A DNA stretch of 64,000 nucleotides from JAADEM01 sp965371855 (GTDB lineage: Bacteria > Bacteroidota > Bacteroidia > Bacteroidales > Marinilabiliaceae): assembly GCA_965371855.1 (NCBI GenBank), contig CBDUZZ010000014.1, positions 6,949 to 70,948 of the forward strand, written 5' to 3'. Position 1 is the first letter of the stretch; each line of letters starts with the position of its first letter. The position numbers were made by a program, and so were the translations under genes. Positions 1 through 8,913 of this stretch are shown here, one piece after another. The notes beneath the pieces are model-generated. The model searched no databases. It was not told the origin of the DNA and saw only the letters and a program-made list of their open reading frames with translations.

Positions 1-1
1 T

Positions 2-532
2 TCATCAAAGATTTTATCATATAATAAAATGATTGGCCAACTTCAAGAAGCAGGAAATACAACAACAATAGCTCATTATTTACAAATTTTAGATACTGCG
101 GGTTTGATATCAGGAGTACCTAAGTTTTATGCAGAAAAATATAGGGAGAGGTCATCATCCCCTAAGTGGCAGGTTAAAAACACAGCTTTAGTTTCAGCAT
201 TGTCACCTTTGAATTTCGAAGATATCCAATTAGATTTTGTACAATGGGGACAAGTTGTGGAATCTGCAATTGGTGCTCATTTGATAAACAAATCATCAGA
301 AGGTAAATATAATGTTTACTACTGGAGACATAGAAATGAAGAGGTTGATTTTGTTATTCAAAAAGCGGATAAGATTATTGGTATAGAAGTAAAAAGCGGC
401 CAACCAAAACTTACTAAAGGAATGGCAACTTTTAAAAAGAAATATAATCCAGCTAAAATGCTATTACTTGGTACTTCGGGGATACTATGGCAAGATTTTT
501 TAACCATGGATCCGGCTACCCTTTTCGAATAA
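2..532 (+). CDS. AAA+ ATPase, DUF4143 C-terminal part (5' end outside window)
   Basis: The frame is open to the left edge: nine codons upstream of the first ATG (base 29) read on without a stop and match the family, so this is the C-terminal part of a longer protein. The visible 176 residues resemble the DUF4143 half of the AAA+ ATPase/DUF4143 family: a helix-turn-helix-like start (GQLQEAGNTTTIAHYL), then a region ending in EEVDFVIQ...IGIEVKSG, which resembles the nuclease-like D/E-x-K core common in these proteins. The N-terminal P-loop ATPase half would lie to the left. Family members are often accessory and of unclear function. It converges on the LUD gene with a 19-base gap. Confidence 0.8.
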   Translation, partial: SSKILSYNKMIGQLQEAGNTTTIAHYLQILDTAGLISGVPKFYAEKYRERSSSPKWQVKNTALVSALSPLNFEDIQLDFVQWGQVVESAIGAHLINKSSEGKYNVYYWRHRNEEVDFVIQKADKIIGIEVKSGQPKLTKGMATFKKKYNPAKMLLLGTSGILWQDFLTMDPATLFE

Positions 533-551
533 ATAGCATCTATCTTAGGAT

Positions 552-1214
552 TTATTTTATAATCACAACAATCAATTCCCGTGGACCATGAGCACCCATT
601 ACCAGGGTTTTTTCAATATCGGCTGTTCGGCTTTGACCTGTAACAAAAGTAACCTGACTCGGAAAATCGGTGTTGTACTTATTTTTTAGAAATTTAATAG
701 CATCCGAAATAAAAGGAACAATCTGTTTCTGTTCAGCCCAAACAATATGAACAGGAGGGAAGACATTAAGCCTTCTTCCTGAACCGGATGAACTTACAAC
801 AACAGTTCCGGATCTTGCAATCAGAACTTCACAACGAGTTATTGCGGCCTGCATATCTTCAAATTTTTCCGGGATGTTTTCTAACGGGACACTTTTGTCA
901 AAATGATTTAAAAGGTGTTCATCAGTGCAATACAAGCTGCTGATCTTCTTTTCTGAAAGTAAATTTTTTAGTTTTTCTGTTGCATCTTTTTCATCATCAG
1001 CGAGGATAACAATTCCTTTAATTTCCTCAAGTTCATCACAAAACACTTGCAATAAATCATCAGGTTTTGGGAAAACAAAATCCCCTTCGTCAGTAAGTTC
1101 AGACGAAAGGGGATAATCAATATTGCTTTTAGCACTATTCAGTTGTGCCAGTATGTTTTCTCTGGCTGAAGCTGAAATCTCTTCAGGACTTCTTTTCTTC
1201 TTTGTCCTTCTCAC
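552..1214 (-). CDS. LUD-domain protein (LutC/YkgG family)
   Basis: A 220-residue protein of the LUD (DUF162, LutC/YkgG) family. The conserved second half contains CEVLIARSGTVVVSSSGSGRR, a VWAEQKQIVP stretch and TGQSRTADIEKTLVMGAHGP near the C-terminus, which is the family hallmark. LutC is part of the iron-sulfur lactate oxidation complex LutABC in other bacteria, but no lutA or lutB is nearby, so lactate oxidation cannot be claimed. Its start overlaps the end of ftsH by 32 bases in another frame, suggesting translational coupling in an rsfS-ftsH-LUD operon. The first residues (MRRTKKKRSPEE) are basic and not family-conserved. Confidence 0.85.
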   Translation of the reverse strand: MRRTKKKRSPEEISASARENILAQLNSAKSNIDYPLSSELTDEGDFVFPKPDDLLQVFCDELEEIKGIVILADDEKDATEKLKNLLSEKKISSLYCTDEHLLNHFDKSVPLENIPEKFEDMQAAITRCEVLIARSGTVVVSSSGSGRRLNVFPPVHIVWAEQKQIVPFISDAIKFLKNKYNTDFPSQVTFVTGQSRTADIEKTLVMGAHGPRELIVVIIK

Positions 1215-3252
1215 TTTTTATATCTGTATTGGCTTCTTTTTTTTGAGTTTTTTCATGAGGCTGTTCCGGCTTTTCCTGCTTGCTGTCTTTTTCGGATTCA
1301 ACATCATCTTCAGGTTCTTCTTCAATGAAATGAGCTTTTTGTTTCTTTCCGAAAATTTTCTCCAGATCTTCACTGAATATAACCTCTCGTTCTAACAGTA
1401 TCTCTGCTAATTTCTGATGTTTATCCCTGTTTTCAGTCAGAATACTCTTTGCTCTTTCGTATTGTGCAGCTACCAGTTCACGAACCTCTTCGTCGATCAC
1501 TTCTGCTGTTTTCTCACTGTATGGTTTGCTAAATGCAAAATCACTCTGGCCTGATGAGTCAAAGAAGCTTATGTTACCCAGTTTCTCATTCATTCCAAAA
1601 TAGGTAACCATAGCATAAGCCTGCTTAGTAACTTTTTCAAGATCGTTTAGTGCTCCTGTGCTTATTGTTCCGAGAACAGTATCCTCAGCGGCTCTTCCTC
1701 CCAGTGCCGAACACATTTCATCCAATATCTGTTCAGTAGTAGTTAACTGCCTCTCCTCAGGTAAGTACCATGCTGCGCCCAAAGCTTTACCCCGGGGCAC
1801 GATAGTAACTTTAATTAGTGGATGTGCATGTTCGAGTAACCAGCTAATGGTTGCATGACCGGCTTCGTGATAAGCAACAGCTTTACGTTCATCAGGAGCA
1901 ATTATCTTGTTTTTCTTTTCCAATCCCCCAATAATTCTATCGACGGCATCAAGAAAGTCCTCCTTTTCAACAATCTTTTTTCCTTTTCGTGCAGCTATAA
2001 GAGCAGACTCATTACACACATTTGCTATATCAGCACCTGAAAAACCCGGAGTTTGCTTTGCAAGAAAGCTGCTCTTAACATCATCACTCAGTTTTAATGG
2101 ACGAAGATGGACTTCAAAAATAGCTTTTCGTTCCTTCAGGTCAGGAAGATCAACCTGTATCTGCCTGTCAAAACGACCGGCACGTATCAAAGCACGGTCA
2201 AGAACATCCGCTCTGTTGGTGGCTGCAAGTATAATAACTCCACTGTTTGAGGCAAAACCATCCATCTCAGTTAATAACTGGTTGAGAGTATTTTCACGTT
2301 CGTCATTAGCTCCCATATTTGCACTTTTGCCACGCGCCCGACCTATAGCATCAATCTCATCGATAAATACGATACATGGAGCTTTCTCTTTTGCTTTTTT
2401 AAACAGATCACGTACTCTGCTGGCTCCAACCCCAACAAACATCTCAACAAAATCGGAACCCGACATGCTGAAAAAAGGAACATTTGCCTCACCGGCAACG
2501 GCTTTGGCCAACAGGGTCTTTCCTGTTCCCGGAGGGCCTATCAAAAGAGCTCCTTTAGGTATTTTACCACCAAGCTCAGTATATTTTTCGGGGTTTTTAA
2601 GGAAATCAACAATCTCTTCAACCTCTTGTTTTGCTTCGTTAAGTCCGGCAACATCGTTAAATGTTACTTTGATATTCGACTCTTTATCAAAAATTTTGGC
2701 TCGTGATTTACCAACATTGAAAATATTGGCACCACCACCGCCACCGCCTTGTGAGCCCATACGCCGAAAAATAAACACCCATACCAAAACAAGCAGTAAC
2801 AGAGGCCACATCATACTGAAAAAGTCACCCATAAGGTTTGACCTGTCCTTTGCCTCAATATCAAATGTTATGTTATTCTCCTCCTGTGCTTTCATTAAAA
2901 GCTGGTCGAAGGATTCATCCGAAAGATATGTTACGGAAAAATGAGGACCAATAGTTGAAGAGCCGGATAAAAGGTCTTTATAAGTATCCAAAGCATCCTC
3001 TTTAATTGTTATTTCAGCTATCCCTTCATTTCGTATTTTAACTATCTTTTCTACATCTCCACTAGGAAGTATCCTGTTTTTAAATTCGCTGTATTTTACG
3101 TTTTGTACTCCCTGCCCAAGATTCAATGTGCTGACTATTATCAATGCAATAGCAACTAATCCATAGGCCCAATAAAGATTGAATTTTGGCAGTTTTGGTT
3201 TATTTCCAGGACTACCCATCACTTGTTTTTTGTCTTTTTTTTCTTCTGTCAT
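1183..3252 (-). CDS. ftsH: ATP-dependent zinc metalloprotease FtsH
   Basis: Full-length FtsH (689 residues), the membrane-anchored AAA+ protease that degrades misfolded membrane proteins and regulatory proteins. Order: TM helix about 28-46, periplasmic domain, TM helix about 144-163, glycine-rich linker, Walker A GPPGTGKT (239-246), Walker B IVFIDEID (294-301), second region of homology near 340-363, zinc motif HEAGH (462-466) and third ligand Asp about 537 in GALNDLEK. The C-terminal 50 residues are a highly charged Lys/Glu tail of low complexity. It lies 15 bases downstream of rsfS, and its last codons overlap the LUD gene. All catalytic motifs are intact. Confidence 0.98.
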   Translation of the reverse strand: MTEEKKDKKQVMGSPGNKPKLPKFNLYWAYGLVAIALIIVSTLNLGQGVQNVKYSEFKNRILPSGDVEKIVKIRNEGIAEITIKEDALDTYKDLLSGSSTIGPHFSVTYLSDESFDQLLMKAQEENNITFDIEAKDRSNLMGDFFSMMWPLLLLVLVWVFIFRRMGSQGGGGGGANIFNVGKSRAKIFDKESNIKVTFNDVAGLNEAKQEVEEIVDFLKNPEKYTELGGKIPKGALLIGPPGTGKTLLAKAVAGEANVPFFSMSGSDFVEMFVGVGASRVRDLFKKAKEKAPCIVFIDEIDAIGRARGKSANMGANDERENTLNQLLTEMDGFASNSGVIILAATNRADVLDRALIRAGRFDRQIQVDLPDLKERKAIFEVHLRPLKLSDDVKSSFLAKQTPGFSGADIANVCNESALIAARKGKKIVEKEDFLDAVDRIIGGLEKKNKIIAPDERKAVAYHEAGHATISWLLEHAHPLIKVTIVPRGKALGAAWYLPEERQLTTTEQILDEMCSALGGRAAEDTVLGTISTGALNDLEKVTKQAYAMVTYFGMNEKLGNISFFDSSGQSDFAFSKPYSEKTAEVIDEEVRELVAAQYERAKSILTENRDKHQKLAEILLEREVIFSEDLEKIFGKKQKAHFIEEEPEDDVESEKDSKQEKPEQPHEKTQKKEANTDIKSEKDKEEKKS

Positions 3253-3267
3253 CGTTAAAATTATTTT

Positions 3268-3642
3268 CTAAAAAAGATTTTCTATTTCTGTTCGTTTTGC
3301 ATCAGCCCACAACTCCTCAAGGTTATAGAACTCTCTTGTAGATCTTTGAAATATATGAACAATCACATCAACATAATCAATCAGAATCCATTCAGCATTC
3401 TCTTTCCCTTCAATATGAACGGGGCGGTCATTTAGTTTTTTTCTAACATATTCATTTACCGATTCTGCTACAGCATCAACATGAATATTGCTATCTCCAT
3501 CACAAATCACAAAATACTGACAAATAGTATTCTCTAATTTTGTCATGTCAAGAATCACAATATTTACACCTTTCTTCTCCTGTATCCCCTCCACAACAGC
3601 ATCGACTAATTCTTTTGAAGTAAATTCTTCCAAATTTTTCAT
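3268..3642 (-). CDS. rsfS: Ribosomal silencing factor RsfS
   Basis: A 124-residue RsfS/Iojap family protein, normal length. RsfS binds ribosomal protein L14 on the 50S subunit and blocks subunit joining when nutrients are low. Family signatures seen are VILDMTKLENTICQYFVIC, the ...HVDAVAESV stretch, and the C-terminal WILIDYVDVIVHIF...REFYNLEELWADA, which is the most conserved block. It is the first gene of the rsfS-ftsH-LUD operon and is divergent from birA, a neighbourhood common in Bacteroidota. A candidate promoter lies about 40-70 bases upstream. Confidence 0.96.
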   Translation of the reverse strand: MKNLEEFTSKELVDAVVEGIQEKKGVNIVILDMTKLENTICQYFVICDGDSNIHVDAVAESVNEYVRKKLNDRPVHIEGKENAEWILIDYVDVIVHIFQRSTREFYNLEELWADAKRTEIENLF

Positions 3643-3680
3643 ATATTCGATCTAAATCAAATCGTTTTATTTATTTTTGG

Positions 3681-3715
3681 GCAAAGATACTATTTTTAAG
3701 TAAGATACTATCAAA
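3681..3715 (-). promoter_or_regulatory. Candidate promoter of rsfS-ftsH-LUD
   Basis: On the minus strand, TATCTTTG (3682-3689) fits the Bacteroidota -7 element TAnnTTTG, with TTTG (3712-3715) upstream at a 22-base spacing, slightly longer than the usual -33/-7 distance. It sits about 40 bases before the rsfS start. Assigned by pattern only. Confidence 0.5.
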
Positions 3716-3772
3716 CTATACATGAGAGGTGTAAAAAAAAATCCTTCATATTTATAAAATAAACAATAAAAT

Positions 3773-4522
3773 ATGACTCTGTCTTATTCATCTTTTCCTA
3801 TATATTCTTTTGATATCCTTACATCAACCAATGATAAGTTAAATGAGCTTTTGAAAGAAACCGATTTGCAGGAATTCTCAATAGTTTTCACACCAAGCCA
3901 AACAGCAGGGAGAGGTCAGGCGGGTAACATGTGGGAAAGTGAAAAAGGAAAGAATCTCACAATAAGCATTTTGTTAAAACCCATCTTTCTGGAGCCTCAA
4001 AACCAGTTTTATATTTCTAAAATTATTTCTCTTGCAATAGTTGACACTTTAAAGGAGCTAAACATACACTCCTCTATAAAATGGCCGAATGATATTTATG
4101 TAGGGAATCAAAAAATAGCCGGTATTCTTATAGAAAATAGAATTATGGGAAGTTCTGTTTCAGACTCAGTTGCTGGAATTGGTCTTAATGTTAATCAATC
4201 AAAATTCCTTTCTGATGCTAAAAATCCTGTGTCCGTTTATAACATCCTTAATGAAAAACAGGACATTGACGAGATGCTGGATTCTCTCATCAACAACCTT
4301 TACAAATGGTACGATGTTTTAATGAATGGAGAGCTTAAACAAATAGATAAAACATATTTCAACCAGTTGTATCGTAATACTGGGTTTTATAAATTTAAAG
4401 ATTCTTCAGGAGTATTTAGTGCTAAAATATCTGACATTGAGTCTACCGGTATTTTAGTACTGAGAGATGTAGATGGTAAAAAACGAAAGTATGTTTTTAA
4501 GGAGGTAGAGTTTATGGATTAA
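3773..4522 (+). CDS. birA: Biotin--[acetyl-CoA carboxylase] ligase BirA (no repressor domain)
   Basis: A 249-residue biotin protein ligase that activates biotin as biotinyl-5'-AMP and attaches it to carrier lysines. Motifs: the adenylate loop GRGQAGNMW (46-54), KWPND (103-107), GILIE (117-121) and GIGLNVNQ (135-142), followed by the small C-terminal SH3-like domain. There is no N-terminal winged helix, so it is the monofunctional class and is not expected to repress biotin genes. It is divergent from rsfS, and its last 4 bases overlap the end of the convergent carbonic anhydrase gene. Confidence 0.95.
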   Translation: MTLSYSSFPIYSFDILTSTNDKLNELLKETDLQEFSIVFTPSQTAGRGQAGNMWESEKGKNLTISILLKPIFLEPQNQFYISKIISLAIVDTLKELNIHSSIKWPNDIYVGNQKIAGILIENRIMGSSVSDSVAGIGLNVNQSKFLSDAKNPVSVYNILNEKQDIDEMLDSLINNLYKWYDVLMNGELKQIDKTYFNQLYRNTGFYKFKDSSGVFSAKISDIESTGILVLRDVDGKKRKYVFKEVEFMD

Positions 4523-5133
4523 TGAAAAGTTACTATTCCGGTAGCTATATCATACATGGCAGCAATAATTTTGATGTCTCCTTTCTCTTCCATCTCTCTT
4601 AAAATATCACTACTCTGCCTTATTTCATTAATGGAATTAATAGTGTTATTATCGATAACAGCATTTACATATTCAATATTTTCAACCGATTTGGGTTTGA
4701 TGTTGCCAGCTTTTTCAATTGCAGGTTTGATTTTATGCAATGCCTGTGACAGGTTTCCAAATTCTACACCTTTTAATGCAGCATTAACAGCACCGCATCC
4801 CGTATGTCCCATAACAACAAATAGTTTTGTTCCACTAACTTTAGCTGCATATTCCATTCCTCCTAATGTATCTTTATTTATCACATTCCCCGGTGATCTG
4901 AAGGCGAAAAGCTCTCCAATGGTTTTATCAAAAATCCTCTCTACCGGAACTCTGGAATCAACACAGGCTAATATTGCTGCAAGAGGATATTGTTCTTCCT
5001 TTGTTATCTCCAACAGGTGTTGAGTTTTTATGTTGCGCAAATCATCATTTACAAATCTTTCGTTCCCCTTCTTTAGTAACTCTATTACTTGATTAGGAGT
5101 CATTATTTCCTGTATACTTTTAGATAACGACAT
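4519..5133 (-). CDS. Beta-class carbonic anhydrase
   Basis: A 204-residue beta-carbonic anhydrase catalysing reversible CO2 hydration. Zinc ligands are visible as Cys57 in ACVDSRVP, His110 and Cys113 in GHTGCGAV; the Asp59-Arg61 dyad is present. FAFRSPGNVINKDTLGG matches the conserved family core. No signal peptide is evident, so it is probably cytoplasmic and may supply bicarbonate to carboxylases such as the biotin enzyme served by the convergent birA (inference). Length is at the short end for the family, but all ligands are there. Confidence 0.95.
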   Translation of the reverse strand: MSLSKSIQEIMTPNQVIELLKKGNERFVNDDLRNIKTQHLLEITKEEQYPLAAILACVDSRVPVERIFDKTIGELFAFRSPGNVINKDTLGGMEYAAKVSGTKLFVVMGHTGCGAVNAALKGVEFGNLSQALHKIKPAIEKAGNIKPKSVENIEYVNAVIDNNTINSINEIRQSSDILREMEEKGDIKIIAAMYDIATGIVTFH

Positions 5134-5212
5134 TATTTGTGGTTTTTCTATAGTTTTCAGAGGGTAAATATAGTTGATATGTTTCTATTTATTGTCAGGG
5201 TTTATTGATAAA

Positions 5213-7684
5213 TCATTCTCCTGTATGTATCGAATTAATCTCCTGATATACTTTTTGTGTTAATGTGTCATAACTATTTGTTTCAGGAAAAACCGGAGGC
5301 AGGAATTCTATTTGAATACGCTTGAATGGCTTTGGGAAAATTGCTCCTTTCGGAAGGGCTTCAAATGCTCCTTTAATTACCACGGGAACAACCGGAATAT
5401 TAAGTTCCTTGCTAAGTATTGCAAAGGTCTTTTTGAAATCTCCCAGTTTACCGGTAAGTGTTCTGGTGCCTTCAGGGAAGATGATGATATTCTTATTCTT
5501 TTTCAGAACTTCTCCCATCTTTTGTATCGACAGTTTAAGGTCGCGATTAATATCCATGATGATTATGTTATGGCGATTTGCGAGGAATTTTAGCCAACGT
5601 CTTTTTACATGCTTTTCTTTAGCATAAAAGTATGTGTTTTTCATTATACCCTTTTTCAGATAAGCAGCAACAAACAGACTGTCAAAAAAACTCTGGTGAT
5701 TGGGTGCTAAAATAAATGGGCCGTCAGGTATATTCTGAACTCCTTTTCCTTTAATCCTGAAATATATTGAAAAGAAAAACTTTGAAACTGAGATAAAAGC
5801 CCGGCCTGTAAACCATGTTTTAGGAAGACTAAGATCTATCTTCTCCTTTAATATTTTAGTCCAGTTAATCTTCTCAATTTCCAGTTTGTTTCGTTTTGTT
5901 GAGATGTATTTGCTTAATTCCAGCACCGATTTAAAAGCGGTCATCTCCGGGATATCCATATCAATTCCGAAAGTGGACTGGATAAAAAACTGAAAACTTA
6001 CTTTGTCGAGAGAATCAAGGCCGAGATCCATCTCTATATGATCGGTCGGTTTAACTGTACACCCTTTCTCCTGCTCTATATACTCTTTAATAACCTGATA
6101 TTCTTTCAGAGTTTTCTCTTTTGCCGGTGTTACAGGTTTAGATACTACAGGTCTTGCCATGTCAGCCAGCTTAAAGCGTCGTAGTTTACCTAGTCTTGTT
6201 CTTGGTAGCTCTTGCGCTGCAACAGTGAACTGCATAACTTTTTTGTAGGGAGATGCATTCTTGTTGTATACATCCATCACCTCCCATTTAATCTTTTTCT
6301 CAACAGTCTCATCCTGCCCAAGTTCTATGTTGGCAGTAGGAACAATAATTGCCTTGAGCATATCATTCTCCATATAAACACCCGCTTCCTGAATAAGAGT
6401 ATCATGCTTTTCCAGCTTCTCTTCTATCTCTGCAGGATTGATGTTTTTTCCCGTTGATAAAACAATAATCTCTTTTTTACGGCCTGTGATATGTAAGAAT
6501 CCTTCTTTATCAACATGGCCCAAATCACCCGTGTAGAGCCAGTCATCTTTTAAAACATCTGCGGTCTCTTCGGGTCGGTTATAATATCCTTGCATCACAT
6601 TGGGCCCTGAAGCTACAATCTCTCCTTCACGAATCTCTACCTTCACACCAGGCAACGGATGTCCCGGACTGCCCACCTTTATCTTGTCAGGGCGGGTGAA
6701 TGTTATCATTGGAGCAGCTTCTGTCATTCCAAACCCCTCAAGAACTTTAAACCCCAGAGTTCTGAAACCATATCCTGTTTCTGTGTCAAGGGCTGCACCT
6801 CCGCAAATCATAAACTTTATTGCACCCCCCAATTTCTTATGAACAGACTTAAAAATGAATTTTGAAAAACCATACGAGTCAACTTTTCTTGCCATATTGA
6901 AAAGCATGGTAGCTACTTTACTTGCTGCAATCTTTCCTTTGATACCTTTGAAAATTGCTGAATAGAGCCGGGGAACGCTAATGATCATCGTCACCTTGTT
7001 ATCCTGAAGAGTTTTGATAATATCTTCGGATGTCATTGATGGAGATATAGCGATAGACCCTCCTGTGTAAATCGGAATGATCATTGTTCCCATTAAAGGA
7101 AAGATATGATGCATCGGCAAAAGCATCAGTGTTGTATCTTCTTCAGAATAGAGATTTATATGCTTTGCTACTCCGTCGATGTTTAAGATAAGATTTTCGA
7201 AACTCAGCATCACTCCTTTGGGATTCCCGGTTGTGCCGGAGGTGTATATAATTACTGCTGTTTTGTCTTTTTTTGAGTCGATGTTGACAGGGGTACTTTC
7301 TACTTTTAGGTTTGAGACAGTTTTTTCGTGGTCATCAATAACAAAAAGGACTGTTTTATGAGATACTTTTTTTAAAGCCTCTTCCATTGTTGCTATTGTT
7401 TCTTCTGAAACAAAAATAACTTCCGGTTGACAGTCATTAAGTATGTAGGCAATATCATCTACAGATGACATGAAATCAATAGGAACAGCGATAGCTCCAT
7501 TTACCCATGCCGAATAGAATGAGTAAACCCATCCGGGTCTGTTTTCAGAAAAGATAACTACTTTATCCGGTTTTAAGTCACCATACAAATTGGCGAATTC
7601 CGATACCCTGGATTGTAACTGTTTGAAAGAGATTCTGATTTCTCCGTCTATCAGTGCGGTTTTGTTCCCGTTATTATGTATCAT
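5213..7684 (-). CDS. Tri-domain acyl-AMP ligase / acyl carrier / PlsC-type acyltransferase
   Basis: An 823-residue fusion. Residues 1-510 are an AMP-forming acyl ligase (P-loop YTSGTTGNPKG 147-157, GFGMTEAAP 317-325, YTGDLG 384-389, GRKKE 401-405). Residues 525-600 form a carrier domain with the phosphopantetheine site DLGLDSLD (Ser558). Residues 640-823 are a PlsC-type lysophospholipid acyltransferase with NHQSFFD (662-668) and FPEGTR (736-741). The layout suggests that a fatty acid is activated, loaded on the enzyme's own carrier arm and passed to a glycerolipid or amino-lipid acceptor. This resembles E. coli Aas but with an internal carrier. The acceptor is unknown. No TM signal peptide was seen. 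The start matches the family N-terminus. Confidence 0.92.
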   Translation of the reverse strand: MIHNNGNKTALIDGEIRISFKQLQSRVSEFANLYGDLKPDKVVIFSENRPGWVYSFYSAWVNGAIAVPIDFMSSVDDIAYILNDCQPEVIFVSEETIATMEEALKKVSHKTVLFVIDDHEKTVSNLKVESTPVNIDSKKDKTAVIIYTSGTTGNPKGVMLSFENLILNIDGVAKHINLYSEEDTTLMLLPMHHIFPLMGTMIIPIYTGGSIAISPSMTSEDIIKTLQDNKVTMIISVPRLYSAIFKGIKGKIAASKVATMLFNMARKVDSYGFSKFIFKSVHKKLGGAIKFMICGGAALDTETGYGFRTLGFKVLEGFGMTEAAPMITFTRPDKIKVGSPGHPLPGVKVEIREGEIVASGPNVMQGYYNRPEETADVLKDDWLYTGDLGHVDKEGFLHITGRKKEIIVLSTGKNINPAEIEEKLEKHDTLIQEAGVYMENDMLKAIIVPTANIELGQDETVEKKIKWEVMDVYNKNASPYKKVMQFTVAAQELPRTRLGKLRRFKLADMARPVVSKPVTPAKEKTLKEYQVIKEYIEQEKGCTVKPTDHIEMDLGLDSLDKVSFQFFIQSTFGIDMDIPEMTAFKSVLELSKYISTKRNKLEIEKINWTKILKEKIDLSLPKTWFTGRAFISVSKFFFSIYFRIKGKGVQNIPDGPFILAPNHQSFFDSLFVAAYLKKGIMKNTYFYAKEKHVKRRWLKFLANRHNIIIMDINRDLKLSIQKMGEVLKKNKNIIIFPEGTRTLTGKLGDFKKTFAILSKELNIPVVPVVIKGAFEALPKGAIFPKPFKRIQIEFLPPVFPETNSYDTLTQKVYQEINSIHTGE

Positions 7685-7715
7685 AGAAGTTGAAAGTCAA
7701 AAGTTAAAAGAAAAA

Positions 7716-7744
7716 CAAAGATACAAAAGAAATGGTTCACACAA
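7716..7744 (-). promoter_or_regulatory. Candidate promoter of the acyl ligase/acyltransferase gene
   Basis: On the minus strand TATCTTTG (7716-7723) matches TAnnTTTG, with TTG (7742-7744) 18 bases upstream. It lies about 30 bases before the start codon. Pattern-based assignment. Confidence 0.5.
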
Positions 7745-8061
7745 TGGGTTGAAAAACAGTGTGCAGAGTACATTTTATTTTTCTTAATGCAAATATGTTT
7801 AATCTTTGTCTTATGCATGATACAAATAAAATCAAATATTCCATCATGCACAAGGCAGTTTTGCTACTTCATAAATCGTTGGAAAAGACATGGGAACTAG
7901 TAAGACATTTGATAGTCCGGACACGGACATCGAATCGTCGGGAAGGTTGTTGACGGTTCAACTCTCGAATGTCCTCCTACGTTGGACGATTCGAGGTTTA
8001 AAATGTTTTATACTGTTTGTTTGTTGAAGTATATATAAAGGTACAAAGTTTTTTGTGAGAA
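7745..8061. other. Gene-free interval with a GC-rich nested hairpin
   Basis: No coding sequence was recognised here. The notable element is a perfect 10-base inverted repeat, TCGAATCGTC at 7930-7939 and GACGATTCGA at 7985-7994, enclosing a second hairpin (GTTGA 7949-7953, TCAAC 7958-7962, four-base loop). This segment is clearly more GC-rich than its surroundings. It could be a small structured RNA, a repeat element or a degraded integration site; nothing in sequence alone decides. Confidence 0.5.
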
Positions 8062-8721
8062 CTAAAAACACATTGGCTCAATTTCTCTACGTCTGGTTCT
8101 TAATGTTTGTTGCCAAAGGCTGTGCAGGTCTTTAGAGAAGGAGCGGGCGTTACCTTCTGTTTGAACAAGCTTGTTTCTTCGTGCTAAAACAAAAGATGAA
8201 AGAGAAGATATTAAATTACCAACCAGGTAGTCGATTTTATATTTTCTAATCCTGTTAAGGTTCATGATATCTCCTGAGTAGTATAAAAAAATATCGGTAT
8301 TACTTTTTTCTGTAATATCTTTTAGTCTTAGCAAGTCAATATCTTTTAACGATGGGGAATCAGAAAGGGAAATACAGATATGTGAAAAATTAGAAGAATT
8401 AAGCAATTCTTCTAATGAGGTGAAATCAATATGGTTATTAGTGAAATCAACAATTTTGAAGCTTATATTATGCTTTAGGCATGTTTCGACAGTAGGCGTG
8501 CTGTTAGACCCGGAATTAAGGATAACAACACTTTTGTCCATCGGCACAACAGATGCTAAAACAGCTTCAAGAGCAAAAATACTATTCTTTTTAAAAGAGA
8601 TACATTCATAACCGGTTTGATAGAAATTATCAGGAGTAATTTCATTCTTATTGGTAATGGTAGTTAAAACGTTCTTTTCTACCTCCTTGTCTTGTAACAG
8701 ATATTCCTGATAATGTATCAT
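8062..8721 (-). CDS. Degenerate PhnW-like (aminotransferase class V fold) protein
   Basis: A 219-residue protein that aligns by eye with the central part of 2-aminoethylphosphonate--pyruvate aminotransferase (PhnW, about 360 residues). Matching blocks are SIFALEAVLASVVPMDKSVV, KIDYLVGN, SFVLARRNKL and GNARSFSKDLHSLWQ. Where PhnW has the PLP-lysine motif (SANKCIQG), this protein reads VGNLISS, and the Asp of the VDAMSSFG block is replaced (LYYSGD). The C-terminal domain is absent: translation stops soon after the SLDLY-equivalent. It should not bind PLP as a Schiff base, so transaminase activity is unlikely. It may be a decayed gene or a repurposed fold. No operon partner is obvious. Confidence 0.6.
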   Translation of the reverse strand: MIHYQEYLLQDKEVEKNVLTTITNKNEITPDNFYQTGYECISFKKNSIFALEAVLASVVPMDKSVVILNSGSNSTPTVETCLKHNISFKIVDFTNNHIDFTSLEELLNSSNFSHICISLSDSPSLKDIDLLRLKDITEKSNTDIFLYYSGDIMNLNRIRKYKIDYLVGNLISSLSSFVLARRNKLVQTEGNARSFSKDLHSLWQQTLRTRRREIEPMCF

Positions 8722-8913
8722 CTTAATGCTTATTTTTTGGGTTGTCCCTGATTAATTATTCCTTTAACTTTTCGAAAACAAAACTAACCTGTTATTTTTA
8801 TTCTGAAGTTAAACTTGGGTTAAAGGATTATTAAATCATTGTTACATAAAAGACAATCATAAAATAGGTTTCACGTATTGAAAAAAGGGTTATTTTTATA
8901 TTTTTATAAACTG

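Noticed and set aside
1907..2944. A 345-codon open frame opposite ftsH
   Set aside because: It is the antisense of a strongly conserved gene, with low-complexity composition and no family likeness.
7930..7994. Possible integron attC site
   Set aside because: The outer arms lack the GTTRRRY/RYYYAAC core sites, and there is no integrase or cassette array nearby.
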